From Sciurus carolinensis (lineage: Eukaryota > Chordata > Mammalia > Rodentia > Sciuridae): a stretch of DNA of 64,000 nucleotides. The stretch covers positions 13,041,084 to 13,105,083 of the forward strand of contig NC_062216.1 in the NCBI RefSeq assembly GCF_902686445.1. The letters run 5' to 3'. Below are positions 36,243 to 47,669 of this stretch, piece after piece. Every line of letters begins with the position of its first letter. Within the stretch, counting starts at the first letter, position 1. The notes below the pieces were generated by a model that saw nothing but the letters and a program-made list of their open reading frames with translations, did no database searches and was not told the DNA's origin. Both the position numbers and the translations under genes were made by a program.

Positions 36243-36278
<36 letters not shown>

Positions 36279-37130
36279 ATTTCATTATTAAGAGTTTTTA
36301 AGATTGTCTTGGTTATTGATTTCTATTTCATTCCATTGTGGAATATTTTTTACGTTTTCAAACTTTTAAAAATTTGAGATGTGTTTTATAAACTAACATG
36401 GTGTGTACTGGAAAACATTTCAAGTTCATTTGGGAAGAAAAGTGAATTCTTCTATTATGAGCTGAAATGTACTGTATGTTTATATGAATATTTATGCTTC
36501 TCCAAATTCATTTCCTTGATTTTCTGTTTAGTTATTCTACTCATTACTGAACATGGGATATTGAAGTCTCCAACTATTTTGTGATTTGGCTTTTTTTTTT
36601 TCCATTTAGTCAGATTTGATTTATGTATTTTGGGGCTCTGCTGTTAGGTGCATAAATATTTATTGTTTTTAATACTTCTTGATGAATTGACTTTTATTCT
36701 TGTTTCTTTTTTCTTTTATAATAACTTCTGTCTCAAAACCTACATTGCATGCTCTCTTTTAATTACTGATTTTGTGAATATCTTTTCTTACCTTTTACTT
36801 TTATCTGTTTATGTCTTTGAATCTAAAGTGAGTCTCATTGATAACAGGTAGTCTATATGGACCATTTTCTTTTCATACCATTCTACCAATCTTTTTCTTA
36901 TAGTTGGAGAGTTTATTCCATTTACATTTAATATAATTACTGATAATGATAGACCTACTATTACTATATGAGTATTTGTTTCTACATGTCCTACACATCT
37001 TATAATTTTTATTCCTCAATTTCTCATTATTGTTTTCTTTTGATTTGAATATTTTCTCAGGTACCATTTTAATTCCTTTGTATGGATTAATACCAACTTA
37101 ACTTTGATAACAAAAACTTTTATTGCTATA
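35400..37130 (-). repeat. L1 ORF2 (endonuclease half) relic, antisense
   Basis: On the plus strand the order matches antisense ORF2. A pairing-off 'cutter' segment runs through TTCCATAAGTTTTGGTATGC (35909). Next is TTCATTCCATTGTGGAATAT (36327), then GGGATATTGAAGTCTCCAAC (36555) and AATCTAAAGTGAGTCTCATT (36819), and finally GTTTATTCCATTTACATTTA (36910). A squirrel SINE sits inside at 35998-36278. Frames are broken. Confidence 0.82.
35998..36278 (+). repeat. B1-ID dimeric SINE with (GA)n tail
   Basis: The forward B1-like half (GGTGTGGTGGCATATATCTG, then a CAGGAGTTTGAGG block) is followed by the ID half (GTTCAGTGGTAAAGCACCCT, GGTTCAATCCCCAGTAC). The tail has turned into a GA-rich microsatellite at 36195-36278. 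It lies inside the older L1. Confidence 0.9.
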
Positions 37131-37185
37131 GTTTGATTTCTTTTTTTACTATAATTTTCTCAAATTATGTTCTTTTTTTTAAGGG

Positions 37186-37417
37186 TTTTTTTTTTGTTTG
37201 TTTGTTTGTTTTGCTTTTTTGGTTCCAGGGCTTAAACTCAGGAGAGTCAACCACTAAGTTACATCCCCAGGTCTTTTAATTTTTAATTTTGAGAAAGGGT
37301 CTCACGAAGTTACTCAGGGTCTCACTAAGTTGCTAAGGCTGGCTTTGAGCTTGCAATCCTACTGCCTCAGCCTCTCAAGCTGCTGGGATTACAAGTGTGC
37401 ACTATCACATCCAGATA
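37186..37417 (-). repeat. B1-ID dimeric SINE, antisense
   Basis: T and TTTG runs at the left are the tail. The ID half reads GGTTCCAGGGCTTAAACTC, and the B1 half reads GAGAAAGGGTCTCACGAAG and GCTGGGATTACAAGTGTGC. A CTCACGAAGTTACTCAGGGT stretch and a second CTCACTAAGTTGCT stretch are characteristic of this dimer. Confidence 0.92.
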
Positions 37418-37419
37418 TG

Positions 37420-38465
37420 TTTTAGATATTGTGTGGCAATTTTGGAAATCAGATCCTTTTGTCCCCCAGAGTATTTTGATGTAGCTGTAGTTGCTTGTGT
37501 GGTTTTTTGTTTGTTTGTTTAGGGTTGTCTCAGAACTAATTTTATAACATTTGCATGTTTTGTCGTGTATGGCAACTAATGTCTCTGATTCATTAGCCTA
37601 ATTAGACACAAATGATTGATTAAGGTCCTCCTAGATCTTCCTTGAGCTTGCACACAGATCTGGGTATGCACATTGCTTTCAAGATTTCCAAAAATATGTT
37701 GAGACTCATTAACACCCTTGTCCCCAAAGCATCTCATTCTCCAGCCTTGCCATCAAAATCTTTTGGTTAGTCTCTTTTCCTTTACGTATTAGTCATTTCC
37801 TGAGGCAGCAGCCACTAAATTGATCCCTTATAAATATTTTCAGGTATTCCCTTTAGCACTAGGTGAGTTTTGAATTAGAAAAAATGAAGTCAATCCTTTT
37901 GATCTGGTTTCCAAGGGAACCACTTAAAAGGTCAAAACAAATAATTTTAATTATTTCACAAAAAGTTCATTCTACTCCATCTCCAAAAGGCAATAGAAAT
38001 TCAGATTTTTCAGTGTTACCTCTGATTTGGTGAGTGAGAGGTGAGATGGGGGTAAGTTAAAAAGCCACCAAACTCAACCTTCTTACCAAGATTTAACATG
38101 TGTTTTGAATGATACGCTCTGGATTGCTCCACGTTTTTGATTCATTTCCAGAGTTCAGAAAAAGTTGATTCTGACTGTTTGTCCAGGGTTTTCATTGCTT
38201 TGTTGGAAGAGTCTTTACTCTCTCATTTCTTGCTAATGTCAGCTAAATTTTAAAGGGTCTGTTGAAAATACCAAGCAAGGAGGTGGCTGCTGTGTCTAGG
38301 CTGACACACGTGGATTATGTAAGTAGCCGGGAGACAACCCACAGACTAAAGGAGAGCTTGGTGCTAGAGGTGACCATATCTTACACCTCAACTCTTTCTG
38401 CTGGGAAATTTCCAACCAGTGCCCCTCACATATTTGTTCAGCCCAAATTAGCTCATTGATGACAG
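37420..38465. other. Unassigned sequence, no gene seen
   Basis: No exon or clear repeat. A TTTG run lies at 37503-37520. Confidence 0.45.
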
Positions 38466-38469
38466 TTTC

Positions 38470-38795
38470 AATATATATAACACTCCCTTATTTTTGTTTT
38501 AAGCCTGGGTTTGCCTGCTAGCATATTAGAGGCCACAGGGAGAAAGGCCTCAGGAGTCTTCACTGTCCCAGAAAAGACTGGTGAACTAGCCATCCTAGGC
38601 AACTCCCTAGCTGACATAAAACAGAAGCATGCTAGCTGACATCTGTTGACTCCAGCCCAGAAGAACCATCTGGCAGAGTGCAACTTAAATTGACAATATG
38701 TAAAAAGTCGTGCTAAAAAAATAGTTGTTACTTCAAGCCATTAAATTTGGGGGATGCTTTTTTATACACCAAAAGGCAATTGATACAGTGTCCCC
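38470..38795 (+). repeat. Possible MLT1-like LTR, 3' part
   Basis: The right end has CAAGCCATTAAATTTGGGGG followed by CAATTGATACAG, like the 3' end of old MLT1 LTRs. The left edge is not defined. Confidence 0.4.
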
Positions 38796-38929
38796 TAAGA
38801 GGTGACTACTCCGTAATTTGGATATTGTTTAATCTCACTCCTTGAGGATTAGAATTAAGTTTTATATTGATTCTATAGCTCTGGGTTCTTTCTTCAGTGT
38901 CTTATGCATTATAATCATTAAACTTTCTT

Positions 38930-39145
38930 GGATACTAACTATGTGTGAGGCGCTTACTAATAGCTTTAAATGTAATAATTCGGTGAATCCTCAGAACTAC
39001 TCAACTTTATAGGTACTATTATACCCATTGTACAGATGAGAAAACTGAGGGCTAGAAATATCTGCAATGTCATGGTCTCTGATGGGAAAGGTAATGAAGC
39101 CAAAGGCTATCCAGCTTCCAAGTGTGCAATTTTAGTTCCTACAAC
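38930..39145 (-). repeat. MIR SINE, antisense
   Basis: TGTGAGGCGCTTACTAATAG, CCCATTGTACAGATGAGAAA then ACTGAGGGCTAGAAA are the reverse complement of MIR in good order. This is one of the better preserved MIR copies here. Confidence 0.82.
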
Positions 39146-39149
39146 ACCC

Positions 39150-39890
39150 CTACTTTGTTACGCTTAATCACATATATTGTTATTAGGAGAGCATTTGCTC
39201 ATCATAAGCAACTGTGATTCAGTTGACTATATTCTGATATTTTTTTCAGAAAATATTACCTTTGTGGGAGGAATCTAGCATTTTTTTTTCAGCCAGCCCT
39301 TTAACTCTGAGCTATTTGCATGAGTCATAGCTGAGCTCATTAAACCTTAGTGTCTCCAGGGTGCAGCTGAGGACTGAATGGCAGGGTTTAAGGGATATAA
39401 ACCATTGTGTGGAAAATAAAATGGAGAACACTGAGGCAATGGAAATTTATCTCCCTCTGAACGTTGGCTGCTGGTTTTCTCCTAAGGAGGATGTCCTCAG
39501 TTCACTTTTGGCATAGCAGAGTGTCCAGGAGGACTTGCTGCATAAGCCTGTTGTTTGAGGCTGCTTCTCCTGTCGTTAATAGTCCTCATCCCCTGAAAAG
39601 CACGAGACCCAGGAGGATAACTTTATCTCAGATTAAAATATCATTATACCTTGACCTCAAGCAATATTTATGTGGTGCACACATGGTCCACTTTCCTTGA
39701 CTTCAGGGGGTATAAGTCTGGATGGGAAGAGATGAATCTGATCACATTGGAAAGACTTGTGACTTAGTAAAAAGTCTGAAGTTCTTTCCTGATCTAGGAT
39801 TCACCACACTGATTTAGGATCTTTAGTACACTTTTGAAGGATTGCCAACCAGCAGCCTTTGCTAGTGCACAACCTTAAGTATTTGCCATG
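39150..39890. other. Unassigned sequence, no gene seen
   Basis: No exon or clear repeat. A T run lies at 39281-39289. Confidence 0.45.
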
Positions 39891-39894
39891 TAGA

Positions 39895-40088
39895 GCCAGC
39901 CATGATGGTATGCTCCTGTAATCCCAGTGTCTTGGGAGGCTGAGGTAGGAGGATCACAAGTTTGAGGCCAACCTCAGCAATTTAGCGAGACTCTCAATAA
40001 TTTAGCAAGACCCTATTTCAAAATAAAAATTTAAAAAGACTGGAGATGTAGTCCAGTGGTAGAGCACCCCAGGGTTCAATCCCTAGTA

Positions 40089-40122
<34 letters not shown>
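39895..40122 (+). repeat. B1-ID dimeric SINE with poly(A) tail
   Basis: The B1 half reads GCTCCTGTAATCCCAGTGTC and GGGAGGCTGAGGTAGGAGGA. The ID half reads CCAGTGGTAGAGCACCCC and GGGTTCAATCCCTAGTAC, followed by about 33 As at 40090-40122. The long pure A tail and low divergence mark it as a relatively young copy. Pol III box A and B-like words lie in the B1 half. Confidence 0.95.
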
Positions 40123-40124
<2 letters not shown>

Positions 40125-40126
<2 letters not shown>

Positions 40127-41315
40127 AACTAAGAGAAATAATGAAATTATTTTTAAAGAAAATAATAACATACAGTCCATAATAACATACTGTCTATATA
40201 CACTCCTGTGACCTAAGTTTTACTGTTGGCTTATGCCAGACCACTGAACTCTTCTGGAAGTTTACATTTTTACCAAACTGTCTTAATGTAATTAGATTTT
40301 TGTATGTTATCTTCATAATTTAAGATGTCAGCCTGGCTACAGGGCCAAAGATTTGCCAATTACTGACTGTTATGTTGGGAGATCTATTTAACCACTTTAA
40401 TAAAGCTTCCACTGGGTTTAATTTTGAAAAGTGTAATAGAAACTTACTTCATGGAGTTTTTGTAAAACTGTAATGATATAGTTCATATAAAGAAACTTGA
40501 TGTGCCTGTTTCTTAAAAAATAATTTGTAGTTTAAAAACAAAAAGCCATGTGGAATTCATTTTGGTGTATTTGCAGTAAAATCTGCTATAAAATCTGTTG
40601 TGGAGGTCATTGCCAATTTTCAATGTCTCTTATAAAGAATTCCATTTAGGTTTTATGAGCAGGTTAGAACACTGGTCTCTGGGAAAGAGGTGTTTCCCTC
40701 TCCCCCACTCCTCTCCACTAATAGAAATATGCTAATTTCCTAGTTCGGTTCTCATTTTGTCCCAGCTACAGAGGGACACAGAATGATATTTGGACTTCAT
40801 AGCAAGTATATCAGCTTGACTGTTTGGATTATCTACTTCCTCTTTTTTATATGTCTGTGCTATGAAGATAAAGGTCTTATCTTAATCCATCTTGAATCCT
40901 TTTTGAATGGATGAGCCATCTGAATGAAGTCAAATTGTCACATAGACCTTCAAAGTCTCTGTTTCCTTACCTGAAAAATGCCCTGTCTACTTCAGAAGAC
41001 TGACAGAAATCAGGTAATGCAAATGAGTGCCTTTTGGAAAATCCAACAAGTATACTGTACTAAAGTCAACCACCTTCAGCAATAGCAAGAGCAGTCACTG
41101 ACACGATGCGATTGACTCAAGTGTTCACAGCTCAGTCCTCATTTCTGAGCTCAGATTTCATTCCATAACATACTCTGGAAGTGCATTTGCACTTGGTGTG
41201 ACATACTAACACTGCGACTCAATGACCCTGATTGAAAATGAAAACTGTTTCCATTTAGAATTCTGACAGTGGTGATCATTTGTATCCAGCGGTGAGAGCA
41301 TGAGGAGACTTGAGG
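40125..41315. other. Unassigned sequence, no gene seen
   Basis: No exon or clear repeat. A small segment at 40858-40910 could be an L2 scrap. Confidence 0.45.
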
Positions 41316-41319
41316 AAGG

Positions 41320-41647
41320 TGTCTTAGTCTGCTTTCTGTACTATCACAGGATACCACAGACTGGGTAATTTATAAAGAAAAGAAAGCTATTTTTCACAGT
41401 TCTGGAGGCTGGGCAGCCTAACATCAAGGTGCCAGCATCTGGTGAAGGCTTCTTGCTGTGTCACGACGTCGGGGAGGGCTTCTGGTGAGAGAGTAGGAGC
41501 ATGGCAGCCATAAGGGGGTCCACTCTCTGGACCTTGTCCAACCCTAACTTCCTCCCAAAGGCCCGACCTCCAAATACTGTCAACAAATGAATTTGGAGAT
41601 CAAGTTTCCCATAGATGGGACTTGGAGGACGTTTTGGAACTAGTGCA
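41320..41647 (-). repeat. MST/MLT1-type MaLR LTR, antisense
   Basis: TGTCTTAGTCTGCTTTCTGT, CAGACTGGGTAATTTATAAA and CACAGTTCTGGAGGCTGG are the antisense 3' end of a MaLR LTR. CCTCCCAAAGGCCCGACCTC is nearer its 5' end. It starts TG and ends CA. No internal region is present. Confidence 0.88.
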
Positions 41648-41897
41648 GGAAGTGGGAAAACAGATCTGGGACTCCAGTGATGGTTTCAACCACTTCCCCC
41701 GTGAAAGTCCTTCCTACCCACATGGACGCTGCCTTCTCCCTCATTTCTTTCTTCCCTATATCTTCGTTTTGCTTCCTCCCAGTCTGCTTGATATTTAGGG
41801 GCCTTGCAGAACAGAGACGAGAGTTTCCGAGTAGAAAAATCTAACCTCCTGCCTCAGAAGCCCAAACAATCCCTCATGAACAGTTGTGGCCTCTGGG

Positions 41898-41942
<45 letters not shown>

Positions 41943-42012
41943 CTGGGGATGGAACCCAGGGCCCCGTATGTGCTAGGCAGGTGCTGTACCACTAAGCGAC
42001 ATCCCCGAACAC
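41898..42012 (-). repeat. ID SINE, antisense, with (GT)n tail
   Basis: About 21 GT units (41898-41939) lie at the tail side. They are followed by GGGGATGGAACCCAGGGCCC, GTGCTAGGCAGGTGCTGTAC and CACTAAGCGACATCCCC, the antisense ID body. The CA tail is a grown 3' tail. Frames of 63-84 codons across it are artefacts. Confidence 0.92.
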
Positions 42013-42014
42013 AG

Positions 42015-43080
42015 AGTGTTTTTTTAAAAGAATTCTGTAATACACACATTGTTTAGCATTTATAAACATAATACTTGACCACTGCAGATATTAAGGGGGG
42101 AAGAACATCTACAGCACCATTACTAGGGTTCTGTAGAAACCCTGCAAACGCCGTGTCTCCTTCTCATCATACATACTCATGAGTTCATCATCTATACAAT
42201 TTTTTTGATTGCTTTTAAAAAAAAGTGTGTAATATTTTATCATATGGCACCTCGGGGTTTTCACCCATCAATAGGATATGCTAATGGGTATTCTTTTAAA
42301 TTTGTCTGAGAATTAAAATGAAATATGGGGATAGAAGCAGCCAGAAGTCTAGTAGGTGCTGAGCAAATGTTAATTAATTTTGACTTGAATCAGTGCTTGA
42401 CCTTGGAAACGCATCTTTCTGCTTTGACCCATTTAGAGTTCTTTTTCTACTAAGATTGTGGACCAAGCAAGCAGAATGGAAGTACATGCTGGGAAACATC
42501 TTGGAAAAGGACAGCCAGGACCCACTTCTTGACTAAGCAGATGTGGGTGGAATGAGGGCACTAGCTACTCCTGGTTCCCGGAATTCCTCAGATTTAAACA
42601 CTGCTGTTTTGGCAACTCAAGGGAAAAGGCCACCCTGAATCAAAGGGCTATTAGTAAACCTGGCTGTTTTACTGTGCATGGATTTTTATCTGCCAAAGGA
42701 ATTACTGCTAGAAAAAAAAGGGGAGACCGCTGCTTGCCACAGAGCATTGCTGTATTTTAGGAAATCCTACCTTAAATGCTGGCTGAGAGCACATCTGAAC
42801 GGGTCCCTTGTCACCCCAGGGATCTGGCTTCCCCAGCCTCTGTGCAATGACAGCGGAGATCAGAATGTCAGGCCCAGATTTAATCTTGGTGGCGATGCCT
42901 TAAAGTGACTCGTACCAGCCACAGCCAAAATATGCTGCAAGTGAACAGAGGAAAATAAAAAGCAGCAAACAAAATAACCCCCAAAAGTCTTTTCCCCGAG
43001 GCTGGAGTTACCACATCAGGCTGCTCCGGGAGAGTGGCTAGGGCTGGCATCGCGTCCCAGTGGGACTCAAGGGGAAGCCC
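42015..43080. other. Unassigned sequence, no gene seen
   Basis: Mostly unique-looking. A small MIR or L2 3' scrap lies at about 42345-42380 (CTAGTAGGTGCTGAGC). No exon is supported. Confidence 0.45.
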
Positions 43081-43084
43081 TGTC

Positions 43085-43310
43085 ACCTAAGGATGAACTC
43101 ATTCACTCTTTCAAATCCTCTCGTGTGCATTTACCTTTCACAAAATCTCACTGGGAGCCAGTGACTATCACAGCCCCTTCGGAGAGTCTCCCTTTCAGAA
43201 GTTCATACTCTAGTGAGTGAGTTGATGATGTGAATATCAATAATGACACTGAAAAGAAAACTATTGATAAATCCACAGAGGAGGCAGACACAAGGTGCCT
43301 GAGTATAGTG
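43085..43310 (-). repeat. L2 fragment, antisense
   Basis: CATTCACTCTTTCAAATCC followed by a CTCACTGGGAGCCAGTGACT segment, GTTCATACTCTAGTGAGTG and AATAATGACACTGAAAAG matches the antisense L2 3' part, diverged. Confidence 0.5.
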
Positions 43311-43314
43311 AGAA

Positions 43315-43800
43315 CAGGAGGCCCACAGTCACCTGGAGACTTCCGGGAGTCCACAGTCGGTGATGTCCTCTGTCTTTCCTCAAGCACCCACTGGGTTCTC
43401 TGGGATGCATCTTCCCTGAATGAGGACTCCTCGGTCTCAGCCTTCCTTGGGTCATCAGCACTTTCGAGAACTGCCCATCCTGACCCTTCTATATGAAGGT
43501 CACATGAAGAGGTGGTGCCCCAGGGACTGGTTGCAATGGCCTGCTTTGGTAAGATCGCCCTGCATGTCCTTCTTTACTCCTCTGACTGTGAACTAAGGAG
43601 CCCCGAGTGGTTTCTGAAGGACGTGAAGGTCATTGCAGGTAGCACTAGAGAGCACAGCTGCATGGAGTCCAGGTGACCTGCAGGTGGTGAGTGGCTAGGA
43701 TCTACATGACTGAGAGGCCCCAGGTGAGAGCTACCTCAGCAGAGCTCGTGAGTGGAATAAACGGAGCGGGTGGCCTCCCTGGCTGGGTCAGGGTGAGCAG
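43315..43800. other. Unassigned sequence, no gene seen
   Basis: Moderately GC-rich unique-looking sequence with no clear exon. Confidence 0.45.
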
Positions 43801-43824
43801 CAACCGACTCCAGGGCTGTTCGGG

Positions 43825-43975
43825 GGGATGATGACTCAGAGAAGAAAGCTCCCCGCTGACTCAGAAGTGAAGTCAGAAAGGCAGCGTGGGGCTGGGGCTG
43901 GGGCTGCCTCCCTGAGCTGTTCTCTGCTGGACAACTGGGGATCGAAGCTGCCACCAGCCTCTGACTCACTCACTG
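43825..43975. promoter_or_regulatory. Candidate enhancer: three AP-1 motifs
   Basis: Exact TGACTCA words occur at 43832-43838, 43857-43863 and 43962-43968. They lie in a repeat-free, moderately GC-rich stretch that also contains a GGGGCTGGGGCTGGGGCTG run at 43889-43907. TGACTCA is the AP-1 (JUN/FOS) consensus. The call rests on motif spacing alone and has no expression or conservation support. Confidence 0.3.
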
Positions 43976-43999
43976 CCTCCAACGGGAGGTCAGAGCTAA

Positions 44000-44720
44000 G
44001 CGCTTTTGGAATACTAAGGAGGGAAAAAAGTTGGCAAAACACTGCTATTTAGATGCACTTGGATTTGGAGAGCCTCAGTTTTTCGTTAGATGCCCGAAAG
44101 GAACTTTGAAAAGTCCGAATGGTCAGCCCCTGTGCCAGACAGTCTAAGACAGTTTCTAGAGGACAGGTTAGCTCATTGGTGACTCTCCAAAGCTCTCCAG
44201 GGGATGCTAATAAATGGAGCTATTGCAAAAGGAGTCAGGCCTAGAATAATGAGTGGGGACAGTCTGGAAGCCACTAAATGGCACCCGTTCATTCACAAGG
44301 TGCAACCCTCACACCTGAGTGAGGTGTTGCCATTTGCAAAACATCTCACAGGCACCATTTGATTTGATTCCCACAGCACTCAAGAGGAAAGTAGGGCAAC
44401 ACTGACCCATGTCTTATCCACTAGTGTAGGGGTGCGCAGCAGGCGATTCCCCACAACTGACAGGATACCCCAAGTAGCTGACAAGGCTGGCCACTGAAGC
44501 AGATGTTCTGGTCCTTCTTACCAACCAGAAGCCCATTTCTCAGAACTCTGAGTGCCCTGATCTTGCAGGACTTGGATTCTGCTTCCACCCCATCTCTACT
44601 CCTTAAAATAATTGAAATATTCTTGGCAAAAGGGAATAGAAATGTATACAGCATGACATGGCCAAGCCCAGGTTATCTCCTGGGGTAATCAGTCACTTGA
44701 AACAATGCCATTGGCCTGTT
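44000..44720. other. Unassigned sequence, MIR scrap possible
   Basis: A segment at 44325-44400 (TTGCCATTTGCAAAACATC then GATTCCCACAGCACTCAAG) may be an antisense MIR remnant. No exon is seen. Confidence 0.4.
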
Positions 44721-44724
44721 TATG

Positions 44725-44895
44725 GAACAGGGACTCTCAACTTTGCCTGCATATTAGAGCCACCTTAGGAACTTTTAAAATTGTCAATGCCCAAGATCTT
44801 CCCAAGACCAATTAAATCAGAATCCTGGGGCAGGTGGCCCAGATCTTGGTATTTTTAAACCTTTCCTGTGATTCCAGTGAGCAGCCAATTTAATA
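44725..44895 (+). mobile_element. MER5A-type hAT-Charlie non-autonomous element
   Basis: GGGACTCTCAACTTTGCCTG at the left, CATATTAGAGCCACCTTAGG, then AATTAAATCAGAATCCTGGG and the CAGATCTTGGTATTTTTAAA segment follow the MER5A order. The right terminal inverted end is decayed. The element encodes nothing. Confidence 0.75.
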
Positions 44896-45378
44896 AGCCT
44901 TGCAGGATTTTGAGACTTAAGACTTGAGAGAGATGAACCGGTAAGATTTGTGGAGTAACTGGCTCCGGAATGCTGTTCAGATGCTGTTGTGGAGTTCTCT
45001 GTGTTTGCACACATGCTTCTACAGGTGGCTCCTTCATTTGCATATCATTTTAATTGCACATGAACTGGCAGGGTGTTCTTGCCTCCCCTCCTCGGTTGGT
45101 GCTTCATCTGTTCTCTCTCTCCCAATGCAGCTTATTTCTGGTAGGATGCTTTCATTTGCAAGTAATAGATAACACAACTCAAAATGTCTTGGGCATTTAT
45201 CACGCTATTTAATAGGAGTCCAGGGTAAGGCAGCCTCATGGCTGGTCGATTCAGTAGCTCAGTGACATTACTGATGCCCCAGGTGCTTTTTAGTCTCCAC
45301 TCTTACATGTGTTGGTTCTCAGGTTTGAGCCTTCATGGTTAAAATATAATCACTATTGTTTCAGGCATTGCAGTGATA

Positions 45379-45615
45379 TTTTTTTTTTTTGTTTGTTTGT
45401 TTTGTTTTTTGGTACTGGGGATATTGAACCCATTGACACTTAAACACTGAGCCACAGCCCTTTTTTATTTTTATTTTTATTTTTATTTTGAGACAGGGTA
45501 TTGCTAGGTTGCTCAGGGCCTCACTAAGCTGCTGAGGCTGGCTTTGAAATCGTGATCCTCCTGCCTCAGCCTCCCAAGCTGCTTGGAGTACAGCTGTGCA
45601 CCACTGCACCCAGCT
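45379..45615 (-). repeat. B1-ID dimeric SINE, antisense
   Basis: The tail is the T and GTTT run at 45379-45410. ID half: GGTACTGGGGATATTGAACC. A TTTTTATTTTTA linker lies at about 45462-45489. B1 half: TTGAGACAGGGTATTGCTAG and CTGCCTCAGCCTCCCAAGC, ending ACCACTGCACCCAGCTAG. The minus frame at 45361-45609 lies in this SINE. Confidence 0.94.
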
Positions 45616-45924
45616 AGCAATATCTTACCAAATAGCAATATTGTCTTTGTTCATTTTTTAAAAGCAAGAAATTTCTTTTCCAGAAATCTCAGCAAATGTT
45701 TCTAATACCTTATTGGCCAGAGTCAGATCACAAACCCAACATTGTAAACCAACATTGGAAGGAGACTGATTTGCCTGTTTGGTTTCAACTCTTCCAAAGG
45801 GATGCCCCAGCTGGGATGCAATAATTTTTCCTGAGGAGTGACCTTCTGAACAAAACTAGGTCCTGTTGCCCTGGAAGACAGAGAAGAGCCTGGTTGCTCA
45901 CAAGCCAATCATACCTGATGAAAT

Positions 45925-46060
45925 ACGAGCAGGACTTGGATTCAGCTGAAAAATCTGAGCACTTGTCCTCCCTGGGTTTTGCAACTTTGGCTAAGTCACA
46001 GACTCTCTGAACCTCAGTTTCCTCAGCTATGAAGTGATGGCCAGGTACCTATAGGTCAGG
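45925..46060 (+). repeat. MIR SINE
   Basis: GGACTTGGATTCAGCTG, TTTGGCTAAGTCACAGACTC and CTCTGAACCTCAGTTTCCTC are the forward MIR 5' half and core. The 3' end is lost. Confidence 0.75.
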
Positions 46061-46064
46061 GCAG

Positions 46065-47470
46065 TGGTGTATGTAAAATACACTGGACCCAGAAACCTTG
46101 GACAATATCCCAAACGTCCTGGGTTGACACCCTACTTCCCTCCTTGTTTCTTCTCCAGTCTTTCTTAATTATCTTTCCTTTTGTCCAAACTCCAAGTTAA
46201 ACTCCAAGTTATGTAGCATGTCAAACAGGAAGTCTGTAAGTAGTAAAAAATGCTGGTGGGAAAAGGTGTTGAGAAACAAGGGAGAAAGTAGATGAAAAGA
46301 AAATTTATAATAGATCATATCCTAGAACCTTCTGATTAAAAAACAAAAAAATGAAACAAAACAAAAAAACCACCTCATCTCAAAACCTTTTCTTATTTTA
46401 CTTGGGAGAGTTCACCTATCAGAGTTGATTTTTAGCTTTTTAAAAAGTACATGGGACTTCTTTGACCTATAGGTTCTTGTCCAGGTTTCTTATATTTTAA
46501 ATAAGAAAAAGGACCATCACATTTAAGAAAGATTTTGAGAAATAAATGCTTCAAAGGCAAATATTTTCTAATGCCTGGTAACCATGGAGTGAAATTGATC
46601 AGAGGTGCCTAAATTTTCCTACCTGATCTCTGCAAAGGTCATGGTAGCCTCTTGGTACATAGATGCATTTAAAGGATTCCCTGTGTTTTCTTTTGCAACT
46701 GCAGAAGGGACAAGCCTGGAATTCCGTGGAGCCTAATCCCAGGCATCTGAATCTCACCACAACCCCCTCCCATTCCCTGCTCTTCTCACAGGAAGTAAGT
46801 TCAGCTGACACACACTAGAGACAGCTAATGTCCTGTTTCTGTGACTCTCATCCAAACATTACCTTCAGGCAGTCACTACAAGTAAGTCCCTAAGCTCCAA
46901 GAGATGTTTAAGAGCACGCGATCCCTCTGCAAGGAAAGACAGCAAGGCAGGGGTGTTTTCAAATCTTCCTCTGCCCTCCCCAGATTCCTTGTCCTGAGCT
47001 CATCCTGTTTCTTACTTCTCCTTGTTCTCTATTCCCCTCCTCTGCTCATGACCTTCAGGCTCCAATCAGGGGAAAATATCATGTATACCATTTACTGGAA
47101 ATGAAAGTTCCTGCTTTGTTCCCATAGAGATTCTCATTTTATGTTCAAGTTAGCATTTCCCACCTAGAAGATGCCCCATTAACTCCTTTTGGGAAGAAGA
47201 GGTGGAAAGCCCACAATATGTGAGGCACCGTTTTAGACTCAACCCATTCTCAGTATCTGTTACCCTAACATTATCCTCAAGGGATGGTTGTTTTAGGACA
47301 AAAGCCTGGAATGGAAAGGGTAGAGCCATGGGTGGTGGTTTGCATGCTGGAGGAGCCCACAGCCCAGGACAAGGTGAAGTATAATAAATGCACGACCCCC
47401 AAATGCCAGACCGCAGCCCAGGAAGAGGAATTCTCCATGGCAGATCAGCAAGTGGTGGAAGAATGTAGCC
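46065..47470. other. Unassigned sequence, no gene seen
   Basis: An A-rich run with AAAC units lies at 46338-46370. Part of 47210-47285 may be an antisense MIR scrap. The frames at 46599-46811 and 47150-47518 show no domain. Confidence 0.45.
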
Positions 47471-47476
47471 AGGAAG

Positions 47477-47665
47477 TGGCTTATTTCGCTTAGCATGATA
47501 TTCTCCAACTCCATCCATTTACCAGAAAGGTCAAATGCTTTCTCTGATATGCAGATGCTAATTCACAATAAAGGGGGCAGGGATAGGGAAGAATAGAGTT
47601 ACTTTATATCAGGAAGAGGGGAGTGAAGGGAGGGGAAGGGGTATGGGGGTAGGAATTTTCTCTTG
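47477..47665. mobile_element. L1 fragment with 5' inversion
   Basis: 47477-47522 is antisense ORF2 end (the minus strand encodes ELENIMLSEIS). From 47523 the same strand turns to the forward L1 3' region, with CAAATGCTTTCTCTGATATG, TAATTCACAATAAAGGGGG and the G-rich 3' UTR at 47573-47652. The switch of strand at about 47522 is what a twin-primed insertion leaves. No TSD or A tail is evident, so the edges are uncertain. Confidence 0.62.
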
Positions 47666-47669
47666 TGCA

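Noticed and set aside
41898..42012. tRNA gene in the ID element
   Set aside because: The ID body derives from a tRNA but lacks an intact cloverleaf and has a microsatellite tail. It is a SINE.
47150..47518. 122-codon minus-strand frame and overlapping plus-strand frames
   Set aside because: It begins just inside the antisense L1 piece and has no domain. Frames on both strands overlap.
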